Assembly (NCBI GenBank): GCA_014898415.1
Contig: RCTD01000018.1
Coordinates: 67,001 to 131,000, forward strand
DNA length: 64,000 bases
Source of the DNA: Stromatinia cepivora
Lineage: Eukaryota; Ascomycota; Leotiomycetes; Helotiales; Sclerotiniaceae
Direction: 5' to 3'
The notes below the pieces were generated by a model. It did no database searches, had not been told where the DNA came from, and was given only the letters and a program-made list of their open reading frames with translations. Positions 34,579-45,781 of the stretch are shown here, in pieces (position 1 is the first letter of the stretch; every line of letters starts with the position of its first letter). The position numbers and the translations under genes are program-made.

Positions 34579-36591
34579 TCACCTATTTCTTCTGTCCTTC
34601 ATTCCTTTCTTTCTACTCTCTCTCCTTTGCCTTCCCTTTCTACTCCTCGAAATTCCTCTCCTCTGTATTGTTCTCCTGAACCACCATAAGATCATATCCC
34701 TCATCAAAAATAAAATAACTGCAAATGCAACCGGTAAAGCTATTTGCCAGAAGTATTTTTCATTATGTTCAATACTTGGCATGTCGGTAAAGTTCATCCC
34801 AAAGTAACCTGTCAAGAAACTTAGTGGAAGAAAGATGATAGTGACAATCGTGAGTTGTTTCATGGACTCGTTTTGATATGCTGATATGGTGTTAAAGATT
34901 AAATCGATCATTCCATCTGCATTTCTTCGAAGCTGATCCAAGGATTCTGTGATTAATACAATATGATCTTCCACATCTCCAAGATACGTTTGTGCCATTT
35001 GACTGATCTTAACAGCAGATGCTGCTTTTTGTACATCACCTCTTTGTCCAGCATATTTATGATCTCGAAGAGAATTAATGAGATTAGCAATAGGATTGAT
35101 AAAGTTGCGCAAGGTGGTGATTTCGCTGGTAACGACGTATAATGAGGTTGTGTGCTTAATATTCGGATTTGTCAAGACATCTAGTTCTAATGAACCAATT
35201 ATGTCTTGATAGGCAAAAGTAACGGGTATAGCAAGATCAATGATAGCATCGATAACGGCCTGCATTACCATTGATGCATCGCATGATCTGCGAAGTATTG
35301 TATCAAAGTTGCTTAATCTGTGAAGGATGGGGATCTCAATGTCATCCGCGGAGTTTTCGAAAAACGAGATGACGGTATTATCTATAATATGTCAGACGTC
35401 AAACTCCATTGCATTGAGATCAAGGGACTACTTGCCAGCAGTTAAAAATATCGAGACTTGCTCAGCACTAACAGCTAACTTCTTTTGTGTTAAAGGGGAA
35501 ATTTTCTCCATATGTGCCGCCCTTTCTTGATTTGGTCCTCCGTGATATCTCTGTAACGTCCTCAGTTTTTGTACAGGTGCAGATTGCACACCATCCGTCT
35601 GTCCATTGATAAAGTCATTGGTAGTATCATGAACACCACCTGCTAGCTTATCGACCTGTACCACGTTGGGATTCCTTCGTCTCATGAAATTATGTAAAAC
35701 CTTTCGAAATTGTCCTCGTTTTCTTCTATTTGGACTCTCCATAGTTACATCTTGCTCTTCGTCTCCATCGTTGTCCGAGTCGCTATCCTTGTCCGGATGT
35801 AAATTAACGAGTTTCTGCAATGTCAGAACAACATAAGTATGGTCGGTATACCTATCTATTGTTAGTCCTTGATCATTGGAAAGTGACGTACAACATACCA
35901 ATCTGCCTTCGTCCTGTTATTAAGATTGACCATATCCTCAATCGCCAGTCTGTGTAGCTTCTTCCTCTTTCCAACCGCCTTGATCACATCCCAACTGAGT
36001 CCATTAATATTTATCCATCGGCATTTAATCCATTCTTCTTGTTCAATATCCAAGAATCGAACCAATTCATCATTACTGAATTCCCTCTTGACCATTTTAT
36101 CTTCACTGAAATCAACAACAGTTATCTGACATTCCTCGTGTAAGTTGAAGCCGGTTGTTCTTCCACCATCAGGTTTCGATGGATCCAATCCAGGTTCTTG
36201 TCCTGGATGCCATTCTGGTTGACGTGGTGAAATATCGACTGTGCGAAATGTATTGGATCTTGAGCGGGTTGTGCGACGTCGAATTGGTGATTGTCCCATG
36301 ATAGAGTCAGGGGAAGATTTGATAGACGTTATAGGTTCGAGATCATCTGCAAGTTTGCAGTAAGCAGATTATCGCAAAATGCGCATATAAATACTTCCCA
36401 TGGAAGAGGCATGAGGAAGTATGCGAAAGTTCTTGAGAATGGGATATGCTTCCGTCGCACAATTATACGATTGGTTAGAGCTGTGAAAGAAACTCACAAG
36501 CCGAAGGGAAAGCCTCCAAATCAAATCCAACAGCTCTTGATGGTGAGCTCAAACCCCCAGGTGAAAAGTCCCTGATTTCAGGTTCAGTCAT
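34579..36591 (-). CDS. CorA-type divalent metal (Mg2+) transporter
   Basis: Four exons: 36591-36498, 36346-35899, 35851-35436 and 35381-34579; introns of 151, 47 and 54 bp; 586 aa. All phases agree. The long cytosolic N-terminal domain includes GLSWDVIKAVGKRKKLHRLAIEDM, an acidic Asp-rich insertion (PDKDSDSDNDGDEEQD), and, after intron 3, DNTVISFFENSADDIE and LRRSCDASMVMQAVIDA. Near the C-terminus lie two membrane helices; the first ends in the diagnostic YFGMNF (GMN) motif, followed by a second (WQIALPVAFAVILFLM) and a very basic tail. CorA/Mrs2/Alr proteins form pentameric Mg2+ channels, here probably in the plasma or vacuolar membrane. Intron 3 uses a GC donor (GCAAGT) with a normal AG acceptor; the GT choice nearby breaks the frame. 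Confidence 0.9.
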
Positions 36592-36828
36592 TTTTCCTTC
36601 CTAATATTATTTGTATGTGATAAAATGATTTCTGCCGTGTTGCTCCTTTCCTCGAAATCAAGATTTGATTTGCGGTTCTATCTGCAAGCCTCAACTTTTT
36701 ATGTAATGAAATCGGAATTAAGCCACGCCAGGGGTATCAAAATAAGGGTGAATGAGTGAATGAATTGATAAGAAATATAAACAGAGAATACAGAAAAACA
36801 ATTAAATACAGATAAAACGAAGACGACG

Positions 36829-37065
36829 ATGTTCAATCGTTGGAGTGTGATGGTTCATCTGATAATAATTTTTGTGCACTGTAAGTACCGTAAACAAGAC
36901 AAGCTTCGCCAAGCCCGAATGTGCAGACCCCACGGGTTGTTCCAACTCCATCTGTTATTAATTAGACTACGTTAAATTGTTGCATTAGTGTGTGTATTAC
37001 TGGCTGCGTATGAAGATAACCCCTATAAATTTAACGAGCCTGTGGAATATAACTTTATTAATTAA
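36829..37065 (+). CDS. Possible two-exon membrane microprotein (42 aa)
   Basis: Exon 1 is 36829-36880 (MFNRWSVMVHLIIIFVH), ending at a consensus GTAAGT donor. Exon 2 is 36989-37065 after a TTAG acceptor (108-bp intron, phase 1), giving LCVLLAAYEDNPYKFNEPVEY and a short end. The joined product is one hydrophobic helix followed by an acidic/aromatic tail, similar in shape to small subunits of membrane complexes. Support is the in-phase joining of two short frames by good splice signals and a plausible membrane topology. It lies just 5' of the divergently oriented CorA-type gene (238 bp between starts). Chance remains a real alternative at this length. Confidence 0.35.
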
Positions 37066-38506
37066 AGGAGTGAACATCAGGATACATTTCAAGCATTTCT
37101 CCCAATTGAATCATAATGCGTATTTATTTCAACAGAAGTATTGTATCTCTATATACGCATTAATCATTGTTCTATTCTACCTCGGAATATGAAGATTCAG
37201 AAATCAATTCCAAGGCTCAATTGATGACGCTCCGCTAGGCCACTGCCGTGGAGGCTTTTTCGCTTCGCTCTAGAAAAAGTTGATTTGAATGAGTGAGTGA
37301 AATGAATGAAGGGGTAATATCGAGAAGTAGGAAAGATACCGTTTTCCAACATGTAATAACCTTAAGGAGTAAAATCATGATTAGAACGAATATGAACATG
37401 GGAGAGTTAAAGTGGATGTTGAGAATGCCTTAAACAATACTCTATGGTTGGCAAAGGAGAAGAGAATCACCAAAGATTGTGATACCAAATAAATTAGTAT
37501 TCCCTGAAGCCGTCTAGATAATGCTATGATCTGAAGAATCTAGATCGTACCAAAAGACTCAATCCCATAGCGACAACCGATCACTAGGGTTACTGAATCA
37601 ATTTCAAACCTGCTTAGTCATTATCCATCAATAGATCGCTATGAATTCGACGGGAAAAAGCTATGATTTCACACTAATATCACTAATATCACACATCATC
37701 ATAACAATACCCCAATAACTTCGCGGTACAAATGAATCATGCGAGAATAGTATCTATTCACGTCGTTTCAAATACCTCCATCTAAATTCAGTGAATAAAG
37801 TCCTTTACGACACAGCTGATGATGAGAACAGTGGACCCCACGAAGATCATTAACCTTATATCCCGAAATTGCCGAATTTTGTACACAGCCCAACATTACC
37901 TACCTACCCCAACAAGCCCCCAATTACTAGGCGCCAATCAATACCAAAACTCCCATATCTTACTCGATATTTAATGAACGAGTAAATAAACAACGAGGCT
38001 GAGTAGTCTTTGAACTCAATGCAGATCTTATTTCCCCTCATTAAGAAAATGTTACCGTAACCGCCGGGGTGGGGCAAATTTTCTTTGGTGCATTTACGTA
38101 TACATCTTATCTTGGCATCAATAGTTGATTGGAAGCCTTGTTTGGAAATTTAACATGCCTGTACAGAGTATGAGTGTCGTGCATGGGTAATGGGTCTGGG
38201 GAGAACATTGGTTATTGTAAGGATGGGAATTTAGATGTCGTTCTGTTGGCATGATGCTGTATAATCAGAGCGAAGTTGATAGGGGCCGAGGGAGCTTTTG
38301 ATTTACACGTCTACTGAGTCGATGGATGGAGTGGATCACATTTTACATGCTATGCTGTTATTTGAGAGAGAAAGATCAATTTCATTTTACTATCAAGCGT
38401 CCAAGGCAAAAGAGGTCTGGAAGAGAAAAAATTTCATTTGGTATCATTTTCCGTTTCGCCATTATAACACGCCGTTCCTGAGCCATTTCCTCTCTTCCTA
38501 TTCTTT
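37066..38506. other. Intergenic, AT-rich
   Basis: No gene is supported; the frame at 38298-38510 is the reverse side of the next gene's 3' end. There are short repeats of cactaatat near 37675-37690. Confidence 0.5.
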
Positions 38507-39013
38507 CTAAAAGCCACCTGCATTGATAATCCTTAACTCCGAAGCCATTCCAATTTCAAAGGGTGATCCAACATTGACATCCAACCTCATAAATGAATCC
38601 CTATTCCCTTCAAACCCTTCTCCGCCGAACTCCGGTGCCGAGTGCGAGGTGGGCACATTCCATTGTGTGGGTAGATTGACTGGTACAATAAAATCATATC
38701 GTGATTCGCATGTATCGATAGGTCGTAATAGAGGACTCGCACAAGGTATTGATCTCGTACTCTGGAAAGTGGATGATGTTGGGGTGTATGGGGGTGATCC
38801 ACATGTTGATCCTTCGGAAGCAGTACTTCCTCTCCTTCTACGTGCGGCGTCACCGGATGCTCGAAGAAGGTCAAAATCCATTGAGGAGGTCCTTTTTATC
38901 GGTCTTTGACTTCGTGCTCCTTGAGCTAATTCTCCAAGTTTCATAAAGTTATCCATATCTGAAATCGAAATGATTGGCCCGCCGGTCATTTGTGAGGTTG
39001 TTGGTAAGGACAT
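38507..39013 (-). CDS. Serine-rich hypothetical protein, 168 aa
   Basis: An uninterrupted frame from ATG 39013 to TAG/TAA at 38507. The N-terminus (MSLPTTSQMTGG) is followed by a short helix (MDNFMKLGELAQGARSQR), then Ser/Thr/Pro/Arg-rich, probably disordered sequence with RRRRGSTASEGS, a likely basophilic-kinase phosphosite cluster, and a more ordered C-terminus (YDFIVPVNLPTQW). No domain is recognised and no membrane segment is seen. The opposite-strand frame at 38523-38909 is a shadow. Likely a regulatory or scaffold-type protein; function unknown. Confidence 0.6.
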   Translation of the reverse strand: MSLPTTSQMTGGPIISISDMDNFMKLGELAQGARSQRPIKRTSSMDFDLLRASGDAARRRRGSTASEGSTCGSPPYTPTSSTFQSTRSIPCASPLLRPIDTCESRYDFIVPVNLPTQWNVPTSHSAPEFGGEGFEGNRDSFMRLDVNVGSPFEIGMASELRIINAGGF

Positions 39014-42000
39014 GGTGTACTGTTTTGGTTAGTCTTTGTTGGATAGCAATTTCGGATGAATAAACTTACGGTTATGAAAATCGAGAATGAAATATTTAAG
39101 AGAAATCCCGACAAAAGTATAGATTGTCGAGGATGAATGATAATTGTTTCTCAGAGTGCTTGCTGAATAAGTTTTCGTGGAGAGTAAAAGTTGTGTTAAT
39201 GTTCTGAGAGATAGTCGTGAATGAGAATGAAATCTTCGTAAGAACTTGGAAGTCGTAATGATGTTTACAATGAATCGAAAACGTTAAGGATAGTATTGGG
39301 TTAAGTTATTATACAATATGATATACAAATAATGAATGTGTCTGGTCTAAAATTCAAGATCTAAGAAGGAGGATGAATGGGATACATATATCAAAGACCC
39401 GAAATCATCGTACAAGCACATCACGAATTCTACCTAGCACGAGTTTGAGTATCCCATGGCCAGCGCCAATAGATTTAAGATCTGCCTACCACCCGGGCCA
39501 CCCCACCCGCGCTTGTCACAATCCATCCGAGATCCACCATAAGGCTGTCTCCATTCCCGACCCAACCATAACTTGCTTATATTAAGAATTGACCGTGCTT
39601 TAAAATGAGACGTAAGAATACCAAGCGGTTGCAGTTTCGCTTGTCCTGTCGTTTCATATCAACACCACGTTTTTTGGGGGGGCATGCGTCTAATTTTGTG
39701 GGCCTATCAATCCGCCTATGGACCATGTCAACAGGGGCAAGCGAAGGCTGTGTTCTTGGTCCCCCTAACCCATCAAAGAAATAAATTCTACGATTGGTTC
39801 ATTCTTCCCAAGGATGAGGGTTACCGCTGATATAAATCAAGCTCATCGGATCCTTGTTTTAGGCCATGATCATAACCGTTTAAGATACATTCATATCCAA
39901 TGCAGTAACAAGGGAAAGGACACAAGCGGGAAGTTGATATGTATGAAACTCTCACGTGTTGTATATACAATGTTTTGTTTCTTCCTTGTGGATTTGTGTA
40001 CACATGTAATACGCCAACGACATTCGAAAAATTCTAGCCAACTTTTGGAAGAATAGTTTCCACATTATATGACACGTAAAAGATAGGCATTTCTTGGGAT
40101 TCGGGAAGTTAACCGCGTAGGGATTTCGGGACATATCCAATTGGCTTTTGTACGATATGTTAAGCTCAACTACTTGTCAACTCAGGGGGTTCAGTTTGCT
40201 CAGCCCAGTATTAATTAATGTGGGTGAAATTGGGAATGCATATCCATGGATATCGTTCATTAAGCTAAAGTGGTTAAGGTTACTGACTACATCACAGATT
40301 AACTTTAACATCTAGGAAGTCTCCATCCTATTGGTACCAATCCATATTGAAAAAAGCTGGAAGTATAATGCATTATTCGAGTTAGTTACATGAACTCCAC
40401 ATGCTTGCTTTACCGTACCATCCATTCAATTGACTTTTTTATCACCCTTCAACGAGAACGGCCACAGCTCCAGCCCATCAACATTGACAATGGTAAAGCT
40501 TAGGGGTGTACCATAAACAACAGTTACAACATCATTTTCCGTGGAACATCTCTAGACGCCCCCTTCCTAAGGAATGTTTGTATTCGCATAGTCTAGTGTA
40601 CTGAATCCTTACCAATGTTGCGATATAATCATTGGATATCTCAGATATTGTAATACTTGGATATCATCGTCGCGTGTACCAACTTCCAATGCATCACATT
40701 GGCCTAAAATTGACATATAATATGTTTGTGGTTTCGGGGGAGGTAGACCAGGAGAGTTTCTGCTCAATCCTGCGCAATCGCAGCAGATGTTTCATTTCTA
40801 TATGCATATAGATTGATCTGCATGAATTGCTCGTATCTAAGGTGGTGATTATCATGAGGATTAAATTTACGATATATGATATAATGCATAATCCACTCTT
40901 CTTTGCTAATTGCCATTGAAATGGTGACCATCCAGCTCATTGCTGTGATCGGCTTTAACCCGAGAACCAGTAAGATCATCTTCAGTCAGTATTAATGTTT
41001 GTTGGTGTTGGTGTTGGTATATCTAGCATCTATCTAATCATCTCTTCCCAATCAACAATAAGCAACCAATCCCTCGGTCAATTTCTAGAGCAAGCTCTAA
41101 GATTGGTTCCGCAGTCCCGAGAATTTGGAAATTAATGACGTGTAATGACTGGAAATAGGCAACTCGGGGAAAGAAACCCGCGCTTGCAAGATGAGACGCT
41201 AGGTTAATGATTCGCTCTCAGAACGTAGGTGGAAATTTGATAGTACGCTTTCGAATCCCTGTTTGAAATAGGGTTATGAGAATCGGTGTGGTTGAGTAGT
41301 TGCTACTACAATCGCGGTACTAACTTGGTGGGTATCTTGGAAAACATCACGAAAAGGTCGCTGTATTTGAACCATTTATCATAGTAGCAAGGTAAATGAG
41401 AGTCATCACAAAAACCAAATTGTCCATGTTGGTAGACCCGAAGTACGAAAAATCGACAAAACAATTGGTTTGGCTCGGAATGATAAGACTAGCCTCGGAA
41501 AGCTATGCTGCAAAGGTAATGTTAGGGACAGATTTAGTCGGAACTATTCTTCCACCACAATCACCTAAGTCCGAAGGCAGCTCCGGACAGCGGAGTCAAG
41601 CTCCATAGGTGGTATTTGAAATAATTCGACTGAAGATGCAAGTAGTATCAACTTTATTGGTTAAAGTTGAAAGGGTATGGAGATAAGTAAGACATTTTTA
41701 TTAAAGCATTATTGTGCATTTTCATAATCTCTCAGCAGATACTTACCCGAGCGGCACAGTGGCATTGAAGCTTCATTTTGAGATATTGGAGACCTGGGCC
41801 TCTCCTATCAATCCATATCATGCATGGTAAAAAGTCGAAGAGAAAGTCGAATGCTGTTGGCAAATACCAGTGATATGGATAACCCTTAGTTTCCTGGTCC
41901 TCGGCCCGCAGGACTTCTTAGCGGACCATAAATTTACCAGCCCCGACGTTCGAGAACGGTTGATCAATGCTTCTCCATACCATTCTAAGTCTACATGAGC

Positions 42001-42564
42001 GTGTGCGTACGGCAAGTTCCTCGAAGTTCTTTGCTCGGACACCACCTTATTCAATACTCCAGAAAAGCTGAATAAATTGAGTTGTATTGGGTTAAAATGT
42101 AATCTACGATGTGACGGCTTTTATAAAGCCGTGGGGCACTAAATGATACTAGCGCTATACCTAATTAGGGAACCACACAATTACTCCGAGACTAACAAGC
42201 CTCGGCTGCCATTAGATCCTCTGTTGGTAGTCCAAAATATCCACTAAAACATAAAACATCTGAAAGATGAAACAGAAGATCTTGAATATCACTCATCACG
42301 GCCCGTGGTGAGATCATCTCTCCTGCATTAATAGCATCCACTTAAATAGTACTAAAACAGTGCGGTGAGAACGAAACCGGGGGCGGGGGGGGGGGGAGAA
42401 ATAGACTAAGTATTCCAAGCTCAGATTGCCTTGGCCTCATGGTTCATCATCGTTCATCACCTTGAAGATCCTGGATCCGTAACAGTGGCTATTTTCAATA
42501 TATCACAAGAAATCAGCAAACAATTCTGATCCCATCAAAGGTTAGACGTGTGAGATAGGAAAGC
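39014..42564. other. Long gene-poor region (~3.5 kb)
   Basis: Short frames at 39373, 39814, 40764-40979 (minus), 41396-41608 (plus, ATG start, 70 aa) and 41818-42054 (minus, TTG start) have no domain or splice support. The last contains a readable block (DLEWYGEALINRSRTSGLVN) and may be a relic. Otherwise AT-rich sequence without clear repeats. Confidence 0.45.
42379..42396 (+). repeat. Poly-G tract
   Basis: 18 bases, all G except one C. It is prone to length variation and to secondary structure. Confidence 0.8.
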
Positions 42565-42804
42565 ATGAGAGAAATCAATCCTTACGAAAACCTTCGTGCA
42601 GGAAAAGTTTCCCGAGACACGTCCCGCGTGTTCAATTTTTTAACTCATGATCATCACAACCTCCTTAAACCCCCAAACAAAGATTTAAGTCCAGAAGAAA
42701 CGAAACGGCACAATTTCTTGATCAATCGACACACTAGTGCCCGTTATAGCGTCGAACAGACCTCCAGCCATCCCATCCCGCATGGGGATTTCCCACCTAT
42801 CTAG
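42565..42804 (+). CDS. Small hypothetical protein, 79 aa
   Basis: A frame from ATG 42565 to TAG 42804: hydrophilic, with MREINPYENLRAG, RVFNFLTHDHHN and SPEETKRHNFLINRH. No signal peptide, membrane segment or recognised domain. It lies 125 bp before another small frame on the same strand, so the two could be exons of one gene, although I could not find a convincing in-phase splice. Existence as a gene is uncertain. Confidence 0.35.
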   Translation: MREINPYENLRAGKVSRDTSRVFNFLTHDHHNLLKPPNKDLSPEETKRHNFLINRHTSARYSVEQTSSHPIPHGDFPPI

Positions 42805-42929
42805 AGTACCCTTCATCGAAACATGAACTACCTACGAACTCCAAAAGGAGACGGAAAAGTTTAGATTTCCAAATTTCTTTTCTTTTCATCTCATTTTTTT
42901 TATCAATGACTTAGAAAGTCTTGAAAACG

Positions 42930-43292
42930 ATGCCAATCAGAAAACCACACACAGCTATTTCCATCAAACCACCTCCTAAATCCCCAACACGACAAAAATC
43001 GCATCATGCAAACAACCCAAGTTACAGCTCCAGTTGTAGCACATCCTCTAGATCCTTAAGTTCTTCTAGTGCTTCAATTTGTTCTTTCACTTCAAAGAAA
43101 TTGGAAATTATGAAAACTCAAACGATTGAATGGACTTACGAACCTGCTTCATATTTCAGTGAGACGGGGAAAATTGAAAATCATTCGAATGCATATCATA
43201 CGTGGGAAACGAGGGGCTTGGATAAGACCTATATAGGGAATTCTGAAAGTGGAAACCTTTCGTCAAAGGAAGAAAGATGGAAGAAGGATTGA
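42930..43292 (+). CDS. Small Ser-rich hypothetical protein, 120 aa
   Basis: Starts at ATG 42930 (MPIRKPHTAISIKPPPKSP); the open stretch from 42921 begins with TTG. The basic, Pro/Lys-rich N-terminus is followed by a Ser-rich run (SSSCSTSSRSLSSSSAS) and a more ordered C-terminus (TQTIEWTYEPASYFSETG). It ends in KKD. No family recognised. It could be nuclear or disordered; not certain to be expressed. Confidence 0.4.
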   Translation: MPIRKPHTAISIKPPPKSPTRQKSHHANNPSYSSSCSTSSRSLSSSSASICSFTSKKLEIMKTQTIEWTYEPASYFSETGKIENHSNAYHTWETRGLDKTYIGNSESGNLSSKEERWKKD

Positions 43293-44170
43293 GTCGTTAT
43301 TTTATTGGGAAATGTATTTTCATGTATTGAAAAATATCAGCTGGATGGCATGAAGAACCAGGACAAGAAGAATTTCTATATTTATGGTATTCAGTTGGAA
43401 TATTAGAGCTAAAAGCCTAGGACAGAAGCGATGTCTGCACGACAAGTACACTGGGCCACAACAAATCAGAATGGTCCAATTTCGAATGACACCACCACAT
43501 AAAAGTTCATTCCAAACGTTTAATCTGAACGAATAAATGTGGTTGCATAGCTATTATGCATGCCAGCAAATTGGGACAAATATGAGGAGATAAGCTAGCT
43601 TCGCACCAGCGTCCGAATATCATTCCGAGCTCGCTACCCTCTGTCTGGGATGTTGAAGAAGGCGGCACGGTTAGAGAGGCGACCGACAGCCAAGAAACGT
43701 GAATGGAACTGTGGTAGAAATCATTGAAATGAGAGAGAAGTGAAAAAAATTCATACGAGCTACCCAGCATCCAAGACTAGGGGTGGAATTAGGAGACAGG
43801 ACTAGGAGATAGTTGCGTTGACGGATGGATCGGACGACAAAATACATTTGGTCTACATGATATTGCTAGATATTACTCGATGGTAGCAGCTGGTGGAAGG
43901 ACTACAAGAAGGACTACAATAAGGACAAAGAATTTTTTGTTACTATTTCTTAAAAAAGGCTTCAAAAAAGAGATCGAAAACAAAGAGAACATAGGTCTCT
44001 GAACGCACAAAGGAAATAGAACAATGCCTCAGTTACATTAATAAAGCATCCCCGCCCACTACCCCCTCACTTCCCCTAGTTATTTATCAATTCTTCATCC
44101 CTCAAAACTCGAATCACTTCACAGAGTTCACCACAACAACTTCATCACCACCACCACCACCAGCAAAGAA
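43293..44170. other. Intergenic
   Basis: The minus frame at 43507-43770 is not convincing. The stretch just before 44171 is CA/CCA-rich (accaccaccaccaccacc), a likely 5' UTR feature of the next gene. Confidence 0.5.
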
Positions 44171-44539
44171 ATGGCTCTCTCAAACAAAGGCGACAGTGTC
44201 GTCTTATTCACCCTCGTAACATTCCTCTTCCTCTTCCTGTTCATCTTCTTAATCTACGTTCCCCGCTGGATTTACCTCAGTCTAAAAAACCATAAAAAGA
44301 CACCTAGTCGTACAGAAATGAAACAATGGTTTGAAGAAGGCGTTGAAGCTACCGTTTCATCAGTGGGAAGAAGGAAGCGAGTAGAGAATGATGCTCGTAG
44401 GGCTAGGACTGAGGATGGGTTTCAGGATATTGAGTTGGGGGATATATCGGGGGGAGAGATTCGAGGAAGAGGAAAAGTGGTTGTGGCGTTGCCGCAACGG
44501 GCAATGGTTTCGGGTGAGGGATTGCCGGGACAGATATAG
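44171..44539 (+). CDS. Single-pass membrane protein, related to the 32177 gene
   Basis: A single exon of 122 aa from ATG 44171. Residues ~9-33 are a strongly hydrophobic helix (VVLFTLVTFLFLFLFIFLIY) followed by VPRW and a basic segment. The tail is Arg/Glu-rich and contains DIELGD and a basic/hydrophobic end (KVVVALPQRAMVSGEG). Compared with the gene at 32177, both have an N-terminal helix of similar length ending in IY-I/V-PR, a basic juxtamembrane stretch and a DIE-M/L-x-D motif about 55-60 residues further on. This one lacks the DWPLR repeats. I infer distant paralogy. Function unknown. Confidence 0.6.
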   Translation: MALSNKGDSVVLFTLVTFLFLFLFIFLIYVPRWIYLSLKNHKKTPSRTEMKQWFEEGVEATVSSVGRRKRVENDARRARTEDGFQDIELGDISGGEIRGRGKVVVALPQRAMVSGEGLPGQI

Positions 44540-44992
44540 ATGCTGGTGTTTATACCTCTCGGCGGCTTTGAAAGGTAGGTAACTGGGTATGATATGATGC
44601 TGGACATTGTGTTATGCTAGCAGGTAAGAATATAATTTTATGATTTTTCTCTCTTTGAATAAGAGTTTTATATCTGAATAGTTATTCAGTAGTATTGTGA
44701 TTAGTGACTTTAATGGTGTAATAAGACGCATGCTCCCATGTAAGGTGATCGGTTTTTCGACAGGGAGATCCTCAAAGGCAAAAGAAACAGAAAGGTTAGT
44801 AGTAGTATTCGTAGTCAATTCATAATCGATTTCATTTAGTCTATAGCTAATAAGCTACGCAGATTATGCGAAAAGCCTGTGGATAATCTGTATTGTGGCA
44901 AGAAGGAGAAGTCTTTGCTAGTTAGACAAGGACTAAAACCAGGCATGGGCACCCGTACCCTACCCGGGGGATTTGACCTCTACAGGGTGGTT
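44540..44992. other. Intergenic between the membrane protein and the MITE
   Basis: No gene. It holds the 3' end of the upstream gene, and its right part (gcacccgtaccctacccggggg) belongs to the repetitive host sequence of the inserted element. Confidence 0.5.
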
Positions 44993-45547
44993 ACTAGGCT
45001 GCGCAACGGGTACCCATGGGGCGGGTAATGATCTCGATGGGTAACCCGCGGATTATCTATAACGGAGCGGATAATTCAAAATTTGGGATGGATAATCCAT
45101 AAAACGGATACAAATTATTTACAAATACCCATTTACCTGTATATTATATGATATTTCATAAAACTAATATAATTTTATAATTAGTATAAAAATTAATATA
45201 AATCTAAATTTGAATCACTTTTGGATTATAAAATGATCTAAGAATAACTTCAAATTTAAACGAAAAGTAGATAATCCATAAATAATCCGTGGATTATTTG
45301 TAAATAACCCATATACCTACAGATTATTTGCAAATTATCCATATATCTATAGATTACTTACAAATAATCTATCTATTCATAAATAGATAGGTTATCTATA
45401 GATAATCCATAGATTATTTATAATAAAACGGATAATTTTAAATCTAGATGGATAACCCGTAAAGCAGGTAAGACTTCTGATAAGTATCCATAGAGCGGAT
45501 TATCCGCGGATAATCTATGGGTACAGATAATTTTTGCGCAGCCTAGT
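44993..45547. mobile_element. MITE-like element with 14-bp terminal inverted repeats
   Basis: The left end actaggctgcgcaa (44993-45006) is exactly inverted at the right end (45534-45547). Both ends are flanked by ggtt (44989-44992 and 45548-45551), a 4-bp candidate target duplication, and the surrounding host sequence reads through if the element is removed. The 555-bp interior is AT-rich, without a coding frame, and full of variants of ataatccata and gattattt in both orientations, that is, internal imperfect repeats. Non-autonomous; the driving transposase family cannot be named. Confidence 0.7.
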
Positions 45548-45601
45548 GGTTACCCTACCCTATGGAGGTTTTATAGGGTGGTTGCCCGGCAATACCGCCG
45601 G

Positions 45602-45781
45602 GGTGTCAGGGTACCGCAGGGTAAATATCATGTGATCGTCCTATATTATCATCTGAAGCTTTATTATGTTATAGATTAATCATGTGATATTTGAATCATA
45701 TGATATGATCAAGATTCCGAATCATGTGATTGTTTGATCATATGAACTCACGTGCTAAATACCCTGCGGTACCCTGGCACC
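45602..45781. repeat. 180-bp hairpin element with 22-bp inverted ends
   Basis: ggtgtcagggtaccgcaggg plus ta at 45602-45623 is mirrored at 45760-45781 with one mismatch. The loop is AT-rich and holds several near-palindromic atcatgtgat / atcatatgat units. Probably another small non-autonomous element lying next to the MITE. Confidence 0.6.

Noticed and set aside
38523..38909. Plus-strand 128-aa frame
   Set aside because: Lies opposite the better-supported minus-strand Ser-rich protein, which has an ATG start and a protein-like composition.
41220..41290. Possible tRNA T-arm (tttcgaatccctg)
   Set aside because: No matching acceptor stem, D-arm or anticodon arm could be built around it.
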